From contig NZ_CM002139.1 in NCBI RefSeq assembly GCF_000454545.1, positions 694,717-758,716 of the forward strand: a stretch of 64,000 nucleotides of DNA, in the 5' to 3' direction. The position numbers and the translations under genes were made by a program. This document shows, one piece after another, positions 18,770 to 30,649 of the stretch (positions are counted from its first letter, which is position 1; every line of letters starts with the position of its first letter). The notes under the pieces were generated by a model, which made no database searches, was not told the origin of the DNA, and worked only from the letters and a program-made list of their open reading frames with translations. Origin of the DNA: Xanthomonas cassavae CFBP 4642 (lineage in GTDB: Bacteria > Pseudomonadota > Gammaproteobacteria > Xanthomonadales > Xanthomonadaceae).

Positions 18770-20250
18770 ATGAATGCTCTTCCCAGCGCAGCGGTCGCTG
18801 CGACCGATACGCCCGCGTGGCACGGCTGCATTTTCAATGGCGAGTGGGTGCACGGCCACGGCGGCAGCCTGCCGATCCATGAGCCGGCGACCGGTGGCTT
18901 GCTGCACGAGGTCAGCAAGGCCGATCTGGACGATGTGGCAGCTGCCGTAGCGCAGGCCAAGCAGGCGCAGCGCGCCTGGGCCGCCACGCCGCCGCGCGAG
19001 CGCGCCGCGATCTTCCATCGCGCCGCCCAGGTCATGCAGACACGCAGTGCCGACGCTGCGCTGCTGATCGCACGCGAAACCGGTGGCATCCTGCCAAGGC
19101 CCAGCACGAAGTGGATGAAGCGGTGGTGTTCTACCAACAGGCCGCCGGGTTGCCGCTGCAGGCGGTGGGCCAGGTGCTGCCAACCGCCGCCGGCCAACTC
19201 AGCCTTGCCCGGCATCTGCCGCTGGGCGTGGTAGCGGTGATCTCGCCGTTCAATTTCCCGCTGATCCTGTCGCTGCGCTCGGTGGCGCCGGCGCTGGCCA
19301 TGGGCAACGCCGTGATCCTCAAACCCGACCCGCGCACGCCGTACACCGGTGGAGTGATCATCGCGCAGGTGCTGGAAGAAGCCGGCCTGCCCAAGGGCTT
19401 GCTGCATGTGCTGCACGGCGATGCACAGATCGGCCAGGCGCTGGTGGAAGCACCGGATATCCCGATGATCGCCTTTACCGGCTCCACTGCGGCTGGTCGC
19501 CGTATTGGCGAAATTGCCGGGCGACACCTGAAAAAGGTGGCCTTGGAACTGGGCGGAAACAATGCGGTGATCGTACTCGACGATGCGGACCTGGACCGCG
19601 CCGCCTCGGCGATTGCCTTCGGTGCATACCTGCACCAGGGACAGATCTGCATGGCCACCGGACGGGTGTTGGTCCAACGCAGTGTGGCCGATGCGTTGAC
19701 CCAGCGGTTGGCGGAAAAAGCACGGCATCTGCCGGTGGGCGACCCGGTCAGCGGCGCCGTGGCACTGGGCCCCATCATCGACCAGCGCCAGCTGCAACGG
19801 GTGATCGACATCGTCACCGACAGTGTGGCCGCCGGCGCGGTCGTGGAAGCCGGCGCAACCAACGAGGGGCTGTTCTATGCGGCCACCGTGCTGTCGAACG
19901 TGCGCCCGGGCATGCGCGCGTTCGACGAAGAAGCGTTCGGGCCGGTGATCAACATCAGCGTGTTCGATACCGATGAAGAAGCCGCCGAGATGGCCAATCA
20001 TGGCGAGTACGGTCTGGTTGCCGGCATCCTGTCCGCGTCGGTGTCGCGGGCGATGGCGCTCGGCGAGCGCCTGCACACCGGCCTGCTGCACATCAACGAC
20101 CAGACCGTGGCCGATGAAGTGATCAACCCGTTCGGCGGCACGGGCGCATCCGGCAATGGCACCAGCGTTGGTGGTCCAGCCGACTGGGAGCAGTACACGC
20201 ACTGGCAGTGGCTGACGATCAAGAACGAGGTACCGCAGTACCCGTTCTGA
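18770..20250 (+). pseudogene. Aryl-aldehyde dehydrogenase (vanillin/benzaldehyde type), frameshifted
   Basis: ATG at 18770 after AGGAGA. The first 108 codons read as an ALDH N-terminus (FNGEWVHGHGGSLPIHEPAT, LLIARETGGIL). Near 19092 one base is missing (CTGCCAAGG where CTGGCCAAGG is expected). The rest continues in the other frame from VDEAVVFYQQAAGLP to the end, with ISPFNFPLILSLRSV, ALELGGNNAVIVLDDADLD and GQICMATGRVLVQ (catalytic Cys in QICM). Total about 490 codons, normal for the family, which oxidises vanillin, coniferaldehyde or similar aldehydes to acids. As written it is inactive, since the frameshift removes the cofactor and catalytic domains. Confidence 0.8.
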
Positions 20251-20369
20251 GCGCCTGTACGCGTCTGCGTGGCTGGCCGGCTCGGCGCAGTGCTGCGTCG
20301 GCCTGGCGGCATCGCCGGGCAGACGCTTCCGTGCTCGCCGCTTTCAGATGTAGCGGCACCACCACGGCC

Positions 20370-21266
20370 TCACTGGTCAGTGCGAAAGCGCGTAGGCGAG
20401 CACCCCGCATGCCGCGCGAAGTAGCGGCTGAAATAGGCGGCATCGGAAAATCCAAGCGTGGCGGCGATCTTCTGCACGCGCAGGCTGGTGTAGCGCAGGC
20501 TGCGGCGGGCCTCGAGCATGATCCGGCGTTGCAGCAGGTCCAGCGCCGACGCATTGACCAAGCGTCGGCACAGTGCGTTGAGATGGCCCGGGGTCAGGCC
20601 CAATTGGTCGGCATAGCGGGAGATCGGCCAGTGCGCACGATAGTGCTGGTCGATCAATGCCTGGTAGGCGCGCAGGTGGCGCAGGGCAGGGTCTGCCTGC
20701 GGGCTGGCGTCCGCTGCATCGTGCAGGCCTTGCAAGGCCGTGCGAGCGGTCCAGATCACCAATTGCGTTGCAGCAGCCTGCAGTGCGGCAGCGTGTCCCA
20801 CACGCCGATGCACGTGATCAGTGGCAATGCTGTCGAACAGCAGGTCGAGCAGTGTCCGCGAGGCGTTGGCCTGCAGCACCGCCGGTCGTGCCAGACCTGG
20901 CTGCAGCACGGGTGCCGCGTCCAGCGCGCTGCGCACCAGCGGCATGCACAAGGTGATGATGTGGCCGCGTACCCGCGGGTCGAATGCGAACCCATGCACG
21001 CACAGCGGTGGCAGCCACACCAGGGTGGCGCCACGCAGGCGCTGGGTGCGTCCATCCAGTTGCAGTGTCGCCGGCCCGCGCTGCACGTACAGCAGTTGCG
21101 CCAGGTCTTCATGCCGATGCGGGTCGATGTGCCAGTCGTGCAGCCGGCTGCGCGCGGCAATCGATTCCCAATGCAGCAGCTCCGGTGCATCGGCGTGCTG
21201 CTCGCCGTACAGGCCGAACGCGGGACCGGCAGTGGTTGCAGTGAGTTGGCGTGCGCGTGTGGGCAT
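20370..21266 (-). CDS. pobR: AraC-type activator of pobA (PobR-like)
   Basis: A 298-residue regulator. The N-terminal cupin ligand domain includes IDPHRHEDLAQLLYVQRGPA and WLPPLCVHGF. The C-terminal two-helix AraC domain spans about residues 200-295: YADQLGLTPGHLNALCRRLV and LGFSDAAYFSRYFARHAGCS. It is divergent from pobA, where AraC-type PobR proteins activate transcription when 4-hydroxybenzoate is bound. The ATG at 21266 (MPTRARQL) is chosen over an upstream TTG. A matching inverted repeat lies in the intergenic region. Confidence 0.85.
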   Translation of the reverse strand: MPTRARQLTATTAGPAFGLYGEQHADAPELLHWESIAARSRLHDWHIDPHRHEDLAQLLYVQRGPATLQLDGRTQRLRGATLVWLPPLCVHGFAFDPRVRGHIITLCMPLVRSALDAAPVLQPGLARPAVLQANASRTLLDLLFDSIATDHVHRRVGHAAALQAAATQLVIWTARTALQGLHDAADASPQADPALRHLRAYQALIDQHYRAHWPISRYADQLGLTPGHLNALCRRLVNASALDLLQRRIMLEARRSLRYTSLRVQKIAATLGFSDAAYFSRYFARHAGCSPTRFRTDQ

Positions 21267-21300
21267 CGTCGAAAAGTCCAAGCACTGCGCGCAATCATCC

Positions 21301-22550
<1,250 letters not shown>

Positions 22551-22762
22551 CGACGCGCTGCGTAGGGTAATCATTTGATCACCTGGAATTTTCGAAGTGC
22601 CCAAGTACACTTTCGGGTGGCTAGCGCACCCGCGGACGTGCTGGGTAGGGTTGTCCCGACGCGTGGCAGTGTGCGCAAGCAAGGACGCGTCATTCCCCCA
22701 ATCGCGGTGCCGTACGCCGATCCCCTGCGAGTGCACGGACCGCTTCATCTCTGGAGTGACTC

Positions 22763-23272
22763 ATGAAGAAATTAGTCTCCCGCGCCCTGGTCTTGATCAT
22801 GCTGCTCGCGCCGGTGGCGGCGTTTGCGCAGACCGCGGTGACCGCCAACTCCAACCACGAGAAGTTGCTGATCGGCTCCAACTGGTATGAGACCGCCAAC
22901 AAGCGCCTGGTCTACGACTTCTGGCGCATCGTGTTCGAGGCAGGCCAGGTGCAATACGCGCCGATGTACATGGACAAGAACTACATCCAGCACAACCCGA
23001 ATGTGGCCAATGGGCGCGATGCCTTCATTGCTTTCCTGACGGCCTTCGTGCCGCCGACCAAGGTGCAGCCGCGGGTGCAACTGCCGTTGGTGGCGATCAC
23101 CGCCGATCATGACCTGGTCACGCTGGTGTCGGTGCGCACGCTGCCGGACCCGCGTAACCCCGGCAAGACCTACACCACCACCTGGTTCGACATGTTCCGC
23201 ATCGAGAATGGCCTGATCAAGGAACACTGGGATCCGGACACCATCGCCGGCCGGGCAAGCACTGGCGGCTAG
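22763..23272 (+). CDS. Exported SnoaL-like (NTF2 fold) protein
   Basis: A 169-residue protein with a signal peptide MKKLVSRALVLIMLLAPVAAFA cleaved before QTAVTANS. The mature part has the SnoaL/polyketide cyclase-like pattern: VYDFWRIVFEAGQVQYAPMY, YIQHNPNVANGRDAFIAFL, WFDMFRIENGLIKEHWD. Such proteins form a cone-shaped barrel with a ligand pocket; the substrate here is unknown. It is a single gene between pobA and the convergent glpK. Confidence 0.8.
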   Translation: MKKLVSRALVLIMLLAPVAAFAQTAVTANSNHEKLLIGSNWYETANKRLVYDFWRIVFEAGQVQYAPMYMDKNYIQHNPNVANGRDAFIAFLTAFVPPTKVQPRVQLPLVAITADHDLVTLVSVRTLPDPRNPGKTYTTTWFDMFRIENGLIKEHWDPDTIAGRASTGG

Positions 23273-23288
23273 TAAGTGCCTGAAACGG

Positions 23289-23316
23289 CGCTGGCCTGCG
23301 TCACCGCAGGCCAGCG
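23289..23316. terminator. Strong hairpin between convergent genes
   Basis: A perfect 12-bp stem CGCTGGCCTGCG/CGCAGGCCAGCG with a TCAC loop lies between the ends of the SnoaL-like gene and glpK. There is no T-run, so its termination role is inferred from position. Confidence 0.55.
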
Positions 23317-23398
23317 TCATGCGCGTGATGGCGGCGCAGCTGCCGCGCCAGATCGCGCAAGATGAGACGTTCATTGCACGCCTTGCGGCCAGAGCGGG

Positions 23399-25030
<1,632 letters not shown>

Positions 25031-25852
25031 TCAGCGCGGATCCAGCGGCGGCGTGTCGCCCTGCAGGTGCCGCACACGTGCCGGCAGGAACGGCAGGATC
25101 AGCCACTGGTACGCCAATGCGCCGATCGGCCCGCCGATCAACGGCCCGACGATCGGCACCCACCAGTAGTTGTCCTTGGCCGGCAGGGCGGCTTCGCCCC
25201 AGCCTGCGAAGTAGGCGAACAGACGGGGCCCGAAATCGCGTGCCGGATTCATCGCCCAGGCTTCCAGATACCCCATCGAGGCACCCAGCGTGGCGACCAG
25301 CAGGCCGATCATCAACGCGCCGGAATTGGCTCCCGGTGCGGCTTCGTTGAAGCGCTCGGTGATGGCGAAGATGCCGAAAATCAGGAACGCGGTCATGATG
25401 ATCTGGTCGACCAGGGCGTGCATCGGTGTGACCGCCAGACCCGGCGCGGTGAAGAACACCCCGGCGGCACCGCCGGCTTCGCGGGTGAGCTGCTGCACCT
25501 GGTTGAAGTGATCGATCACCGGCCCGTAGAGCTGATAGACGATGGCCGCGCCCAGGAATGCACCGATCACCTGCGCGATCCAGTACGGCACCACCTTCTT
25601 CCAGGAAAAGTCACGGAACAGCGCCAGCGCCAGGGTCACCGCCGGATTGGCGTGGGTGCCGGAGACCGCGCCGGTGACGTAGATGGCCAGCGTGACCGCC
25701 AGGCCCCAGGCGATGCACACCCCCCAATACGCATTCTGGTACGGGCTGGGGTCGTACAGCACGTACATCGCTGCGACCGAATCGCCCAGCGCGATGATGA
25801 TGAACATCGCCAACGCTTCGGAAATCAACTCACCAACGAGTTGACGGGTCAT
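25031..25852 (-). CDS. glpF: Glycerol uptake facilitator (aquaglyceroporin)
   Basis: A 273-residue inner-membrane channel of the MIP family. The two NPA boxes are at residues 69-71 (HANPAVTL) and 202-204 (MNPARDFGPR). The Asp after the second NPA-Arg marks the glycerol-conducting subgroup. It supplies glycerol to GlpK, encoded directly downstream. ATG at 25852 gives MTRQLVGELISEALAMF. Confidence 0.93.
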   Translation of the reverse strand: MTRQLVGELISEALAMFIIIALGDSVAAMYVLYDPSPYQNAYWGVCIAWGLAVTLAIYVTGAVSGTHANPAVTLALALFRDFSWKKVVPYWIAQVIGAFLGAAIVYQLYGPVIDHFNQVQQLTREAGGAAGVFFTAPGLAVTPMHALVDQIIMTAFLIFGIFAITERFNEAAPGANSGALMIGLLVATLGASMGYLEAWAMNPARDFGPRLFAYFAGWGEAALPAKDNYWWVPIVGPLIGGPIGALAYQWLILPFLPARVRHLQGDTPPLDPR

Positions 25853-26031
25853 GCGGGCAGGCCCGCGTTGCAGTCACGGGTGCGCGCAAGCTGGCGCGAT
25901 GCACGCATTGGCGCGCAGGGAAATTGGTTCGTGCTCATCGGGTGTGCCCTCCACAGGGATCGTCATGATGCCGGCAGTACGCCAGGATACGTTGCCGGAC
26001 GACCCGTCCTCGCCGGCAACGCGGTGTGTTT

Positions 26032-27546
26032 TCACGCCGCGGCGGTGGCGATGGCCGGCACCGGCTGCGCCTGCAGATACGCCTCCAGGCGCTGACGCCC
26101 GTCTGCATCCATGCGCAGGCCGAGTTTGCTGCGACGCCACAGGATATCGTCGGCGCTCTGCGCCCATTCGTACTGCCGCAGGTACTCCACCTCGGCCTGG
26201 TACAGGTCCGCACCGAAGTGCTTGCCCAGTCCGGCCATGTCTGTTGCATCGCCCAGTAGTTGCTCGGCGCAGGTGCCGTAGTTGCGCACCAGGCGCTGCG
26301 CGGTGGCAGCAGGCAACCATGGACGCGTAGTGCGCACCCGCTCGAGCAGGCTGGCGATGTCGCGCTGCTCGCCGCCGGGCAGCGCATCGCCGCGCGCGGT
26401 CCACGCCGGCTTGCGGGTCCCCAGGGCCTGCGTGATCCGGTCGACCGCTTCCTCGGCCAGCTTGCGATAGGTGGTCAGCTTGCCACCGAACACGTTGAGC
26501 AACGGCGCGCCGTCGTTGACCACTTCCAGCTGATAGTCGCGCGTGACCTCGGCGGCATTGTCTTGCGCATCGTCCAGCAATGGACGCACGCCGCTGTAGT
26601 TCCACACCACGTCCTGCGGGCCGATCTGCTGCTGGAAATACAGGTTTGCCGCGTCGCACAGGTACTGCACTTCGGCCGCATCGATCCTGGGCGCGGCGGG
26701 GTCGGCCTCGTAGTCGACATCGGTGGTGCCGATCAAGGTGAAGTCATGCTCGTAGGGAATGGCGAATACGATGCGCCGGTCCGGTTGCTGGAAGATGTAG
26801 GCGTGGTCGTGATCGAACAGCTTGGGCACCACGATGTGGCTGCCCTTGACCAGGCGCAATGCGTGCTGGTGCGGTACCGCGGCGACCTTGTCCAGGAACG
26901 CCACTGCCCACGGGCCAGCCGCGTTGGCCAGCGCGCGCGCCTGCACGGTGCGGCGGCGGCCCTGGCGGTCTTCGAGTTCGGCATACCAGAATCCGGCATC
27001 GCGCCAAGCGCCGACGCAGCGGGTACGGGTGTGGATCTGCGCGCCGCGTCTGGCTGCATCCATCGCGTTGAGCACCACCAGGCGGGCGTCCTGTACCCAG
27101 GCATCGGAGTACACGAACCCGGTGCGCAACGATTCCTGCAGTGGCGCGCCCACTGGATGCGTGCGCAGCGACAGCCGCCGCGAGCGCGGCAGGCTGCGCT
27201 TGCTGCCGCCCAGGTGGTCGTACAGGAACAGGCCGGCGCGGATCATCCAGGCCGGGCGCAGATGCGGCTGGTGCGGCAACAGGAAGCGCAGCGGCCAGAT
27301 GATGTGCGGTGCCAGCCGCAGCAGCACTTCGCGCTCGGCCAGGGCCTTGCCGACCAGGGCGAATTCATACTGTTCCAGATACCGCAGGCCGCCGTGGATG
27401 AGCTTGGTGCTGGCACTGCTGGTATGCGACGCCAGGTCGTCCTGTTCGCACAGGCACACCGACAGGCCGCGCCCGGCCGCATCGCGGGCGATGCCGACCC
27501 CGTTGATGCCGCCGCCTACCACCAGAAGATCGTACGTCTCGCCCAT
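26032..27546 (-). CDS. glpD: Aerobic glycerol-3-phosphate dehydrogenase
   Basis: A 504-residue FAD enzyme that oxidises glycerol 3-phosphate to dihydroxyacetone phosphate at the inner membrane and feeds electrons to quinone. The FAD motif LLVVGGGINGVGIARDAAGR is at residues 7-26. Family segments are SSASTKLIHGGLRYLEQYEF and NVFGGKLTTYRKLAEEAV. The ATG at 27546 is the conserved start; an upstream in-frame extension runs over the GlpR operator. A 22-base GlpR site lies 43 bases upstream. Confidence 0.95.
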   Translation of the reverse strand: MGETYDLLVVGGGINGVGIARDAAGRGLSVCLCEQDDLASHTSSASTKLIHGGLRYLEQYEFALVGKALAEREVLLRLAPHIIWPLRFLLPHQPHLRPAWMIRAGLFLYDHLGGSKRSLPRSRRLSLRTHPVGAPLQESLRTGFVYSDAWVQDARLVVLNAMDAARRGAQIHTRTRCVGAWRDAGFWYAELEDRQGRRRTVQARALANAAGPWAVAFLDKVAAVPHQHALRLVKGSHIVVPKLFDHDHAYIFQQPDRRIVFAIPYEHDFTLIGTTDVDYEADPAAPRIDAAEVQYLCDAANLYFQQQIGPQDVVWNYSGVRPLLDDAQDNAAEVTRDYQLEVVNDGAPLLNVFGGKLTTYRKLAEEAVDRITQALGTRKPAWTARGDALPGGEQRDIASLLERVRTTRPWLPAATAQRLVRNYGTCAEQLLGDATDMAGLGKHFGADLYQAEVEYLRQYEWAQSADDILWRRSKLGLRMDADGRQRLEAYLQAQPVPAIATAAA

Positions 27547-27588
27547 CAGTGTCTCCGTCCAGATCCGCACTAGCGAACCTAAGTTGTC

Positions 27589-27610
27589 ATGTTCGAACAT
27601 ATTCGAACAT
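27589..27610 (-). promoter_or_regulatory. GlpR operator upstream of glpD
   Basis: A 22-base dyad made of TGTTCGAACA followed by TATTCGAACA closely matches the GlpR consensus WATGTTCGWTAWCGAACATW. A half-site ACGAACATAG occurs at 27756-27765. Repression of glpD, and probably glpF and glpK, in the absence of glycerol 3-phosphate is expected. Confidence 0.8.
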
Positions 27611-27835
27611 AGCGCCTTGCGGGGGCGTGAAGACGGGACTTAACCTAAAGATGACGGCCGGAGCGCGGTCCTAGGGCTATTTGAAACACGGGAGCAATTG
27701 ACTTGGTCTATTGATATGCATGGAGTAATAATTTTTCTATGCCAAAACGCACAAAAACGAACATAGCGTCGCGCTTCAACCGCTGGGTAACCTGCGCGGA
27801 TCGGCGACGCCTCGCCTGTGGCGATGCCTGTCTCG

Positions 27836-28645
27836 CTAGGCGGCGCCGTTCGTACCCGCCACATGCACCCGCGTGCCGGCTTCTTCCAGCACCCCGGCCA
27901 ACTCCTGCGGCGGGGCGCGGTCGGTGAACCAGTCGTGCACCTGTGCGAGTGCGCCCAGCCGCACCATGGCGTTGCGTCCGAACTTGCTGTGGTCGGCGGC
28001 CAGCAGTACCTGGCGCGAGTGCTCGATGATGGCCTGGGCCACGCGCACTTCTTGGTAATCGAAATCCAGCAAGGCGCCGTCCAGATCGATGCCGGAAATG
28101 CCGATCACCCCGAAATCCACCTTGAACTGGCGGATCAGTTCCACCGTGGCTTCGCCGGTCACGCCCTGGTCGCGGCCACGCACCACGCCACCGGCCACGA
28201 TCACCTCGAAGCTGGGGTTGGCGCTGAGCATCACCGCCACGTTGAGGTTATTGGTGATCACGCGCAGGCCGCGATGCTGCAGCAGGGCGCGCGCCACTTC
28301 TTCGTTGGTGGTGCCGAGGTTGACGAACAGCGAGGCATCGTCGGGAATGAAGCGCGCCACCTGCGCGGCGATGTGCTGCTTCTCGTTGGCCTGCAGTGCC
28401 TTGCGCGCGGTATAGGCCAGGTTTTCCACGCTCGAGGGCATGCTGACGCCGCCGTGATACCGGCGCAGCACACCGGCATCGCAGAGCAGGGTCAGGTCGC
28501 GCCGGATGGTCTGCGGGGTGACCTCAAAGCGCGTTGCCAGGCCTTCTACCTCGGCAAAGCCCTGCTGTCGCACCAGTGCCACCAATTGTTCCTGGCGCGG
28601 GTTCAAGGCCGGCGCCGGGACAGTCCTGTAGTGAGTCGACTCCAT
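27836..28645 (-). CDS. glpR: DeoR-family glycerol-3-phosphate regulon repressor
   Basis: A 269-residue DeoR-family repressor. The N-terminal helix-turn-helix is RQEQLVALVRQQGFAEVEGL, ATRFEVTPQTIRRDLTLL. The C-terminal sugar-phosphate sensor domain includes LFVNLGTTNEEVARAL, LNVAVMLSANPSFEVIVAGG and LAADHSKFGRNAMVRLG. Two in-frame ATGs (28663 and 28645) are possible; neither has a clear ribosome binding site. It sits upstream of glpD on the same strand, with a GlpR operator between them. Confidence 0.88.
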   Translation of the reverse strand: MESTHYRTVPAPALNPRQEQLVALVRQQGFAEVEGLATRFEVTPQTIRRDLTLLCDAGVLRRYHGGVSMPSSVENLAYTARKALQANEKQHIAAQVARFIPDDASLFVNLGTTNEEVARALLQHRGLRVITNNLNVAVMLSANPSFEVIVAGGVVRGRDQGVTGEATVELIRQFKVDFGVIGISGIDLDGALLDFDYQEVRVAQAIIEHSRQVLLAADHSKFGRNAMVRLGALAQVHDWFTDRAPPQELAGVLEEAGTRVHVAGTNGAA

Positions 28646-28807
28646 GCGCAGATGATCGCGCATGCGCGTGAGGATGCAAACACGGCGATCAGCCAAGCAC
28701 CGACCGAGCGGGCCGATCGGCGCGCCAAGGCGTGCTGGCAGCGCATGCGGTCCCGACCAGCGTGCGCGCCAGTCCATTGCCCGGTGTATGCGCCGTCCAC
28801 CGCTGTG

Positions 28808-29791
28808 TCAGCCCAGTTCGCCGCGATAGCCGGTATCGATGCTGATGCTGCCGCCCACCGCGCGTGACACGCAGGCGCACAGCTTGCGGTTCTCGCGGCG
28901 CTGTTCGTCGCTGAAGAACACGTCGCGGTGATCGATGTCGGCTACGGTATCCAGCACCTCCACCGCACATAGGCCGCATTCGCCGCGGCGACATTCGGCA
29001 ATCAGCTCGACGCCGGCATCGGCCAGTGCATCGAGCATGGATTCGTTTTCCGCCACCGGCACCTCCAGGCCAAGCCCGGGCAGCTTGACCACGAACGCCT
29101 GCGCCGGCACCCGGCCGCTGTTGCCGAAGGTTTCGAAATGCAGCCGCGCGCGCGGCCGCCCGGCCGCATGCCAGGACTGGCGGACCGCTTCCAGCATGCC
29201 CAGCGGCCCACAGACATACACCTCGGCGTTGGGCGAGAGCCGGTCCAGCGCGGCGGCCAGGTCGACCGGGCCGGCGCTGTCGTCGCAATGCAGGTGCAGG
29301 CGCTCGCCGAGCATGTCTTCCAGCTCATCCACGTAGGCCATCGCGCTGCGCGTGCGGCCCACGTAGAGCAGGCGGAAGGCGGGGTGACGCTGCGCCAGCC
29401 GTTGCGCCATGCCCAGGATGGGCGTGATGCCGATCCCACCGGCGATCAGCAGGATCTCCTCGCCGCTTTCGTCCAGCGCGAAGTTGTTGCTGGGCGGCGA
29501 CATCTCCACCACGTCGCCGGGCTGCAGCGACCACATATGCAGCGAGCCGCCACGGCTGTCGGGCATCTGCCGCACCGCGATGCGGTAATGCCCGTCCTTG
29601 CGTGGCTCGCCCACCAGCGAGTACGAGCGCACATCGTCGCGGCCATGCAGCCGTACGCGGAAATCCAGATGGCTGCCCACCTCGAAGCTGCGCGTGGCCG
29701 GGCCCGGATCGAGCACGATTTCGCGCACGCCTTGGCAGGCGTCGGCGATGCTGACGACATGGGCGCGATGCCAGTGGGTGTCTTTACGCAT
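28808..29791 (-). CDS. vanB: Vanillate O-demethylase reductase subunit
   Basis: A 327-residue ferredoxin-reductase protein that carries electrons from NAD(P)H to VanA. The flavin domain has VRSYSLVGEPRKDGHYRIAV near residue 54, the nucleotide domain LLIAGGIGITPILGMAQRLA near 114 and VYVCGPLGMLEAV near 192. The C-terminal plant-type 2Fe-2S cluster is AECRRGECGLCAVEV plus KLCACVSRA near 305. The start at 29791 is 346 bases inside the 3' end of the vanR frame, an odd overlap noted there. vanR and vanA lie upstream on the same strand. Confidence 0.9.
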   Translation of the reverse strand: MRKDTHWHRAHVVSIADACQGVREIVLDPGPATRSFEVGSHLDFRVRLHGRDDVRSYSLVGEPRKDGHYRIAVRQMPDSRGGSLHMWSLQPGDVVEMSPPSNNFALDESGEEILLIAGGIGITPILGMAQRLAQRHPAFRLLYVGRTRSAMAYVDELEDMLGERLHLHCDDSAGPVDLAAALDRLSPNAEVYVCGPLGMLEAVRQSWHAAGRPRARLHFETFGNSGRVPAQAFVVKLPGLGLEVPVAENESMLDALADAGVELIAECRRGECGLCAVEVLDTVADIDHRDVFFSDEQRRENRKLCACVSRAVGGSISIDTGYRGELG

Positions 29792-30627
29792 GAGGGGGCT
29801 CCAGGCAGAAGGGCATGCCGGTCGGTGCCGGCGTTGGACGCATGGGCGCGGCCGGTCAGGGCGCCGCCGCGCACCTGGCTGACCGCTGCAGGGGTGTGCA
29901 ACAGGTGGCGAAGATTGCGATGGGCCAGGCGTGCGTGTTCGCGCATCAGCGCTTCGGCGCGGTTGCCCTGGCGCTGTTCGACGGCGGCGATCACTTCGCG
30001 ATGCTGTTCCTGCGCCAGGGTCAGGATGACCCGCGCATCGGCAGCGCTGGTCTGCGCCATGACCAGGCCATTAGGCGAGGCGAACGGCAGCTGCACCACG
30101 CGCGTCAGTGCACGCTCAAGCACATCGCTGCCGGCCATCGCCATCAGCAGGGAATGGAAGCGCGCGTTGGCCTGCACATAGGCGGAAAAGTCGATGCCCT
30201 GGCGTGGCGCGCTGATGATGGTGTCGATCTCGGTCAGCAGCGCGCGTGCCTGGGTCAGCTGCGCGGCGGATACGCCGCGCTCGGCAGCGATGCGTGCGGC
30301 CAGGTCTTCGAGCGTGCCGCGCAGAGCGATGCGTGCGGCCAGGCCTTCGAGCGTGCCGCGCAGTTCGATCGCATCGTGCACATCGCGCTCGCTGAAGGCC
30401 TGCACCGCATACCCACCGCCCGGCAAGGCGCTGGCCAGGCCTTCTTCGCACAGCCGCTGCAACGCCGCGCGCACCGGCGTGCGCGACATGCCCAGGCGCT
30501 GCACCACGGCCAGCTCGGACAGCCCCGTTCCGGCGGGCAGGGTGCCGTCGAGGATCAGTTCGCGCAGTGTGAGCAGCGCGCGGGTGGTCTGCCCGGCGCT
30601 GCTGTGGAACGGAGTGGTCGGGGGCAT
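29446..30627 (-). CDS. vanR: GntR/FCD regulator VanR with abnormal C-terminal runoff
   Basis: The N-terminal winged helix (RELILDGTLPAGTGLSELAV, VQRLGMSRTPVRAALQRL) and FCD domain (ARFHSLLMAMAGSDVLERAL, MREHARLAHRNLRHLL) identify a VanR-type repressor of vanAB. ATG at 30627 follows AGGAGATCAGC. Two oddities. First, 39 bases in the FCD domain are duplicated in tandem, giving LRGTLEGLAARIA and LRGTLEDLAARIA in a row. Second, instead of ending after about 255 residues, the frame runs 346 bases into vanB out of phase, giving 393 residues with an unrelated tail. A small indel near the 3' end is likely. Function of this allele is uncertain. Confidence 0.7.
   Translation of the reverse strand: MPPTTPFHSSAGQTTRALLTLRELILDGTLPAGTGLSELAVVQRLGMSRTPVRAALQRLCEEGLASALPGGGYAVQAFSERDVHDAIELRGTLEGLAARIALRGTLEDLAARIAAERGVSAAQLTQARALLTEIDTIISAPRQGIDFSAYVQANARFHSLLMAMAGSDVLERALTRVVQLPFASPNGLVMAQTSAADARVILTLAQEQHREVIAAVEQRQGNRAEALMREHARLAHRNLRHLLHTPAAVSQVRGGALTGRAHASNAGTDRHALLPGAPSCVKTPTGIAPMSSASPTPAKACAKSCSIRARPRAASRWAAIWISAYGCMAATMCARTRWWASHARTGITASRCGRCPTAVAARCICGRCSPATWWRCRRPATTSRWTKAARRSC
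30287..30363. repeat. 39-bp tandem duplication inside vanR
   Basis: Two near-identical 39-base units (30287-30325 and 30326-30363) begin GCGATGCGTGCGGCCAGG and differ at a T/C in position 19 plus the last base. The duplication is in frame and adds 13 residues to one helix of the FCD ligand domain. Confidence 0.85.
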
Positions 30628-30649
30628 GCTGATCTCCTGCGCAATGCGC

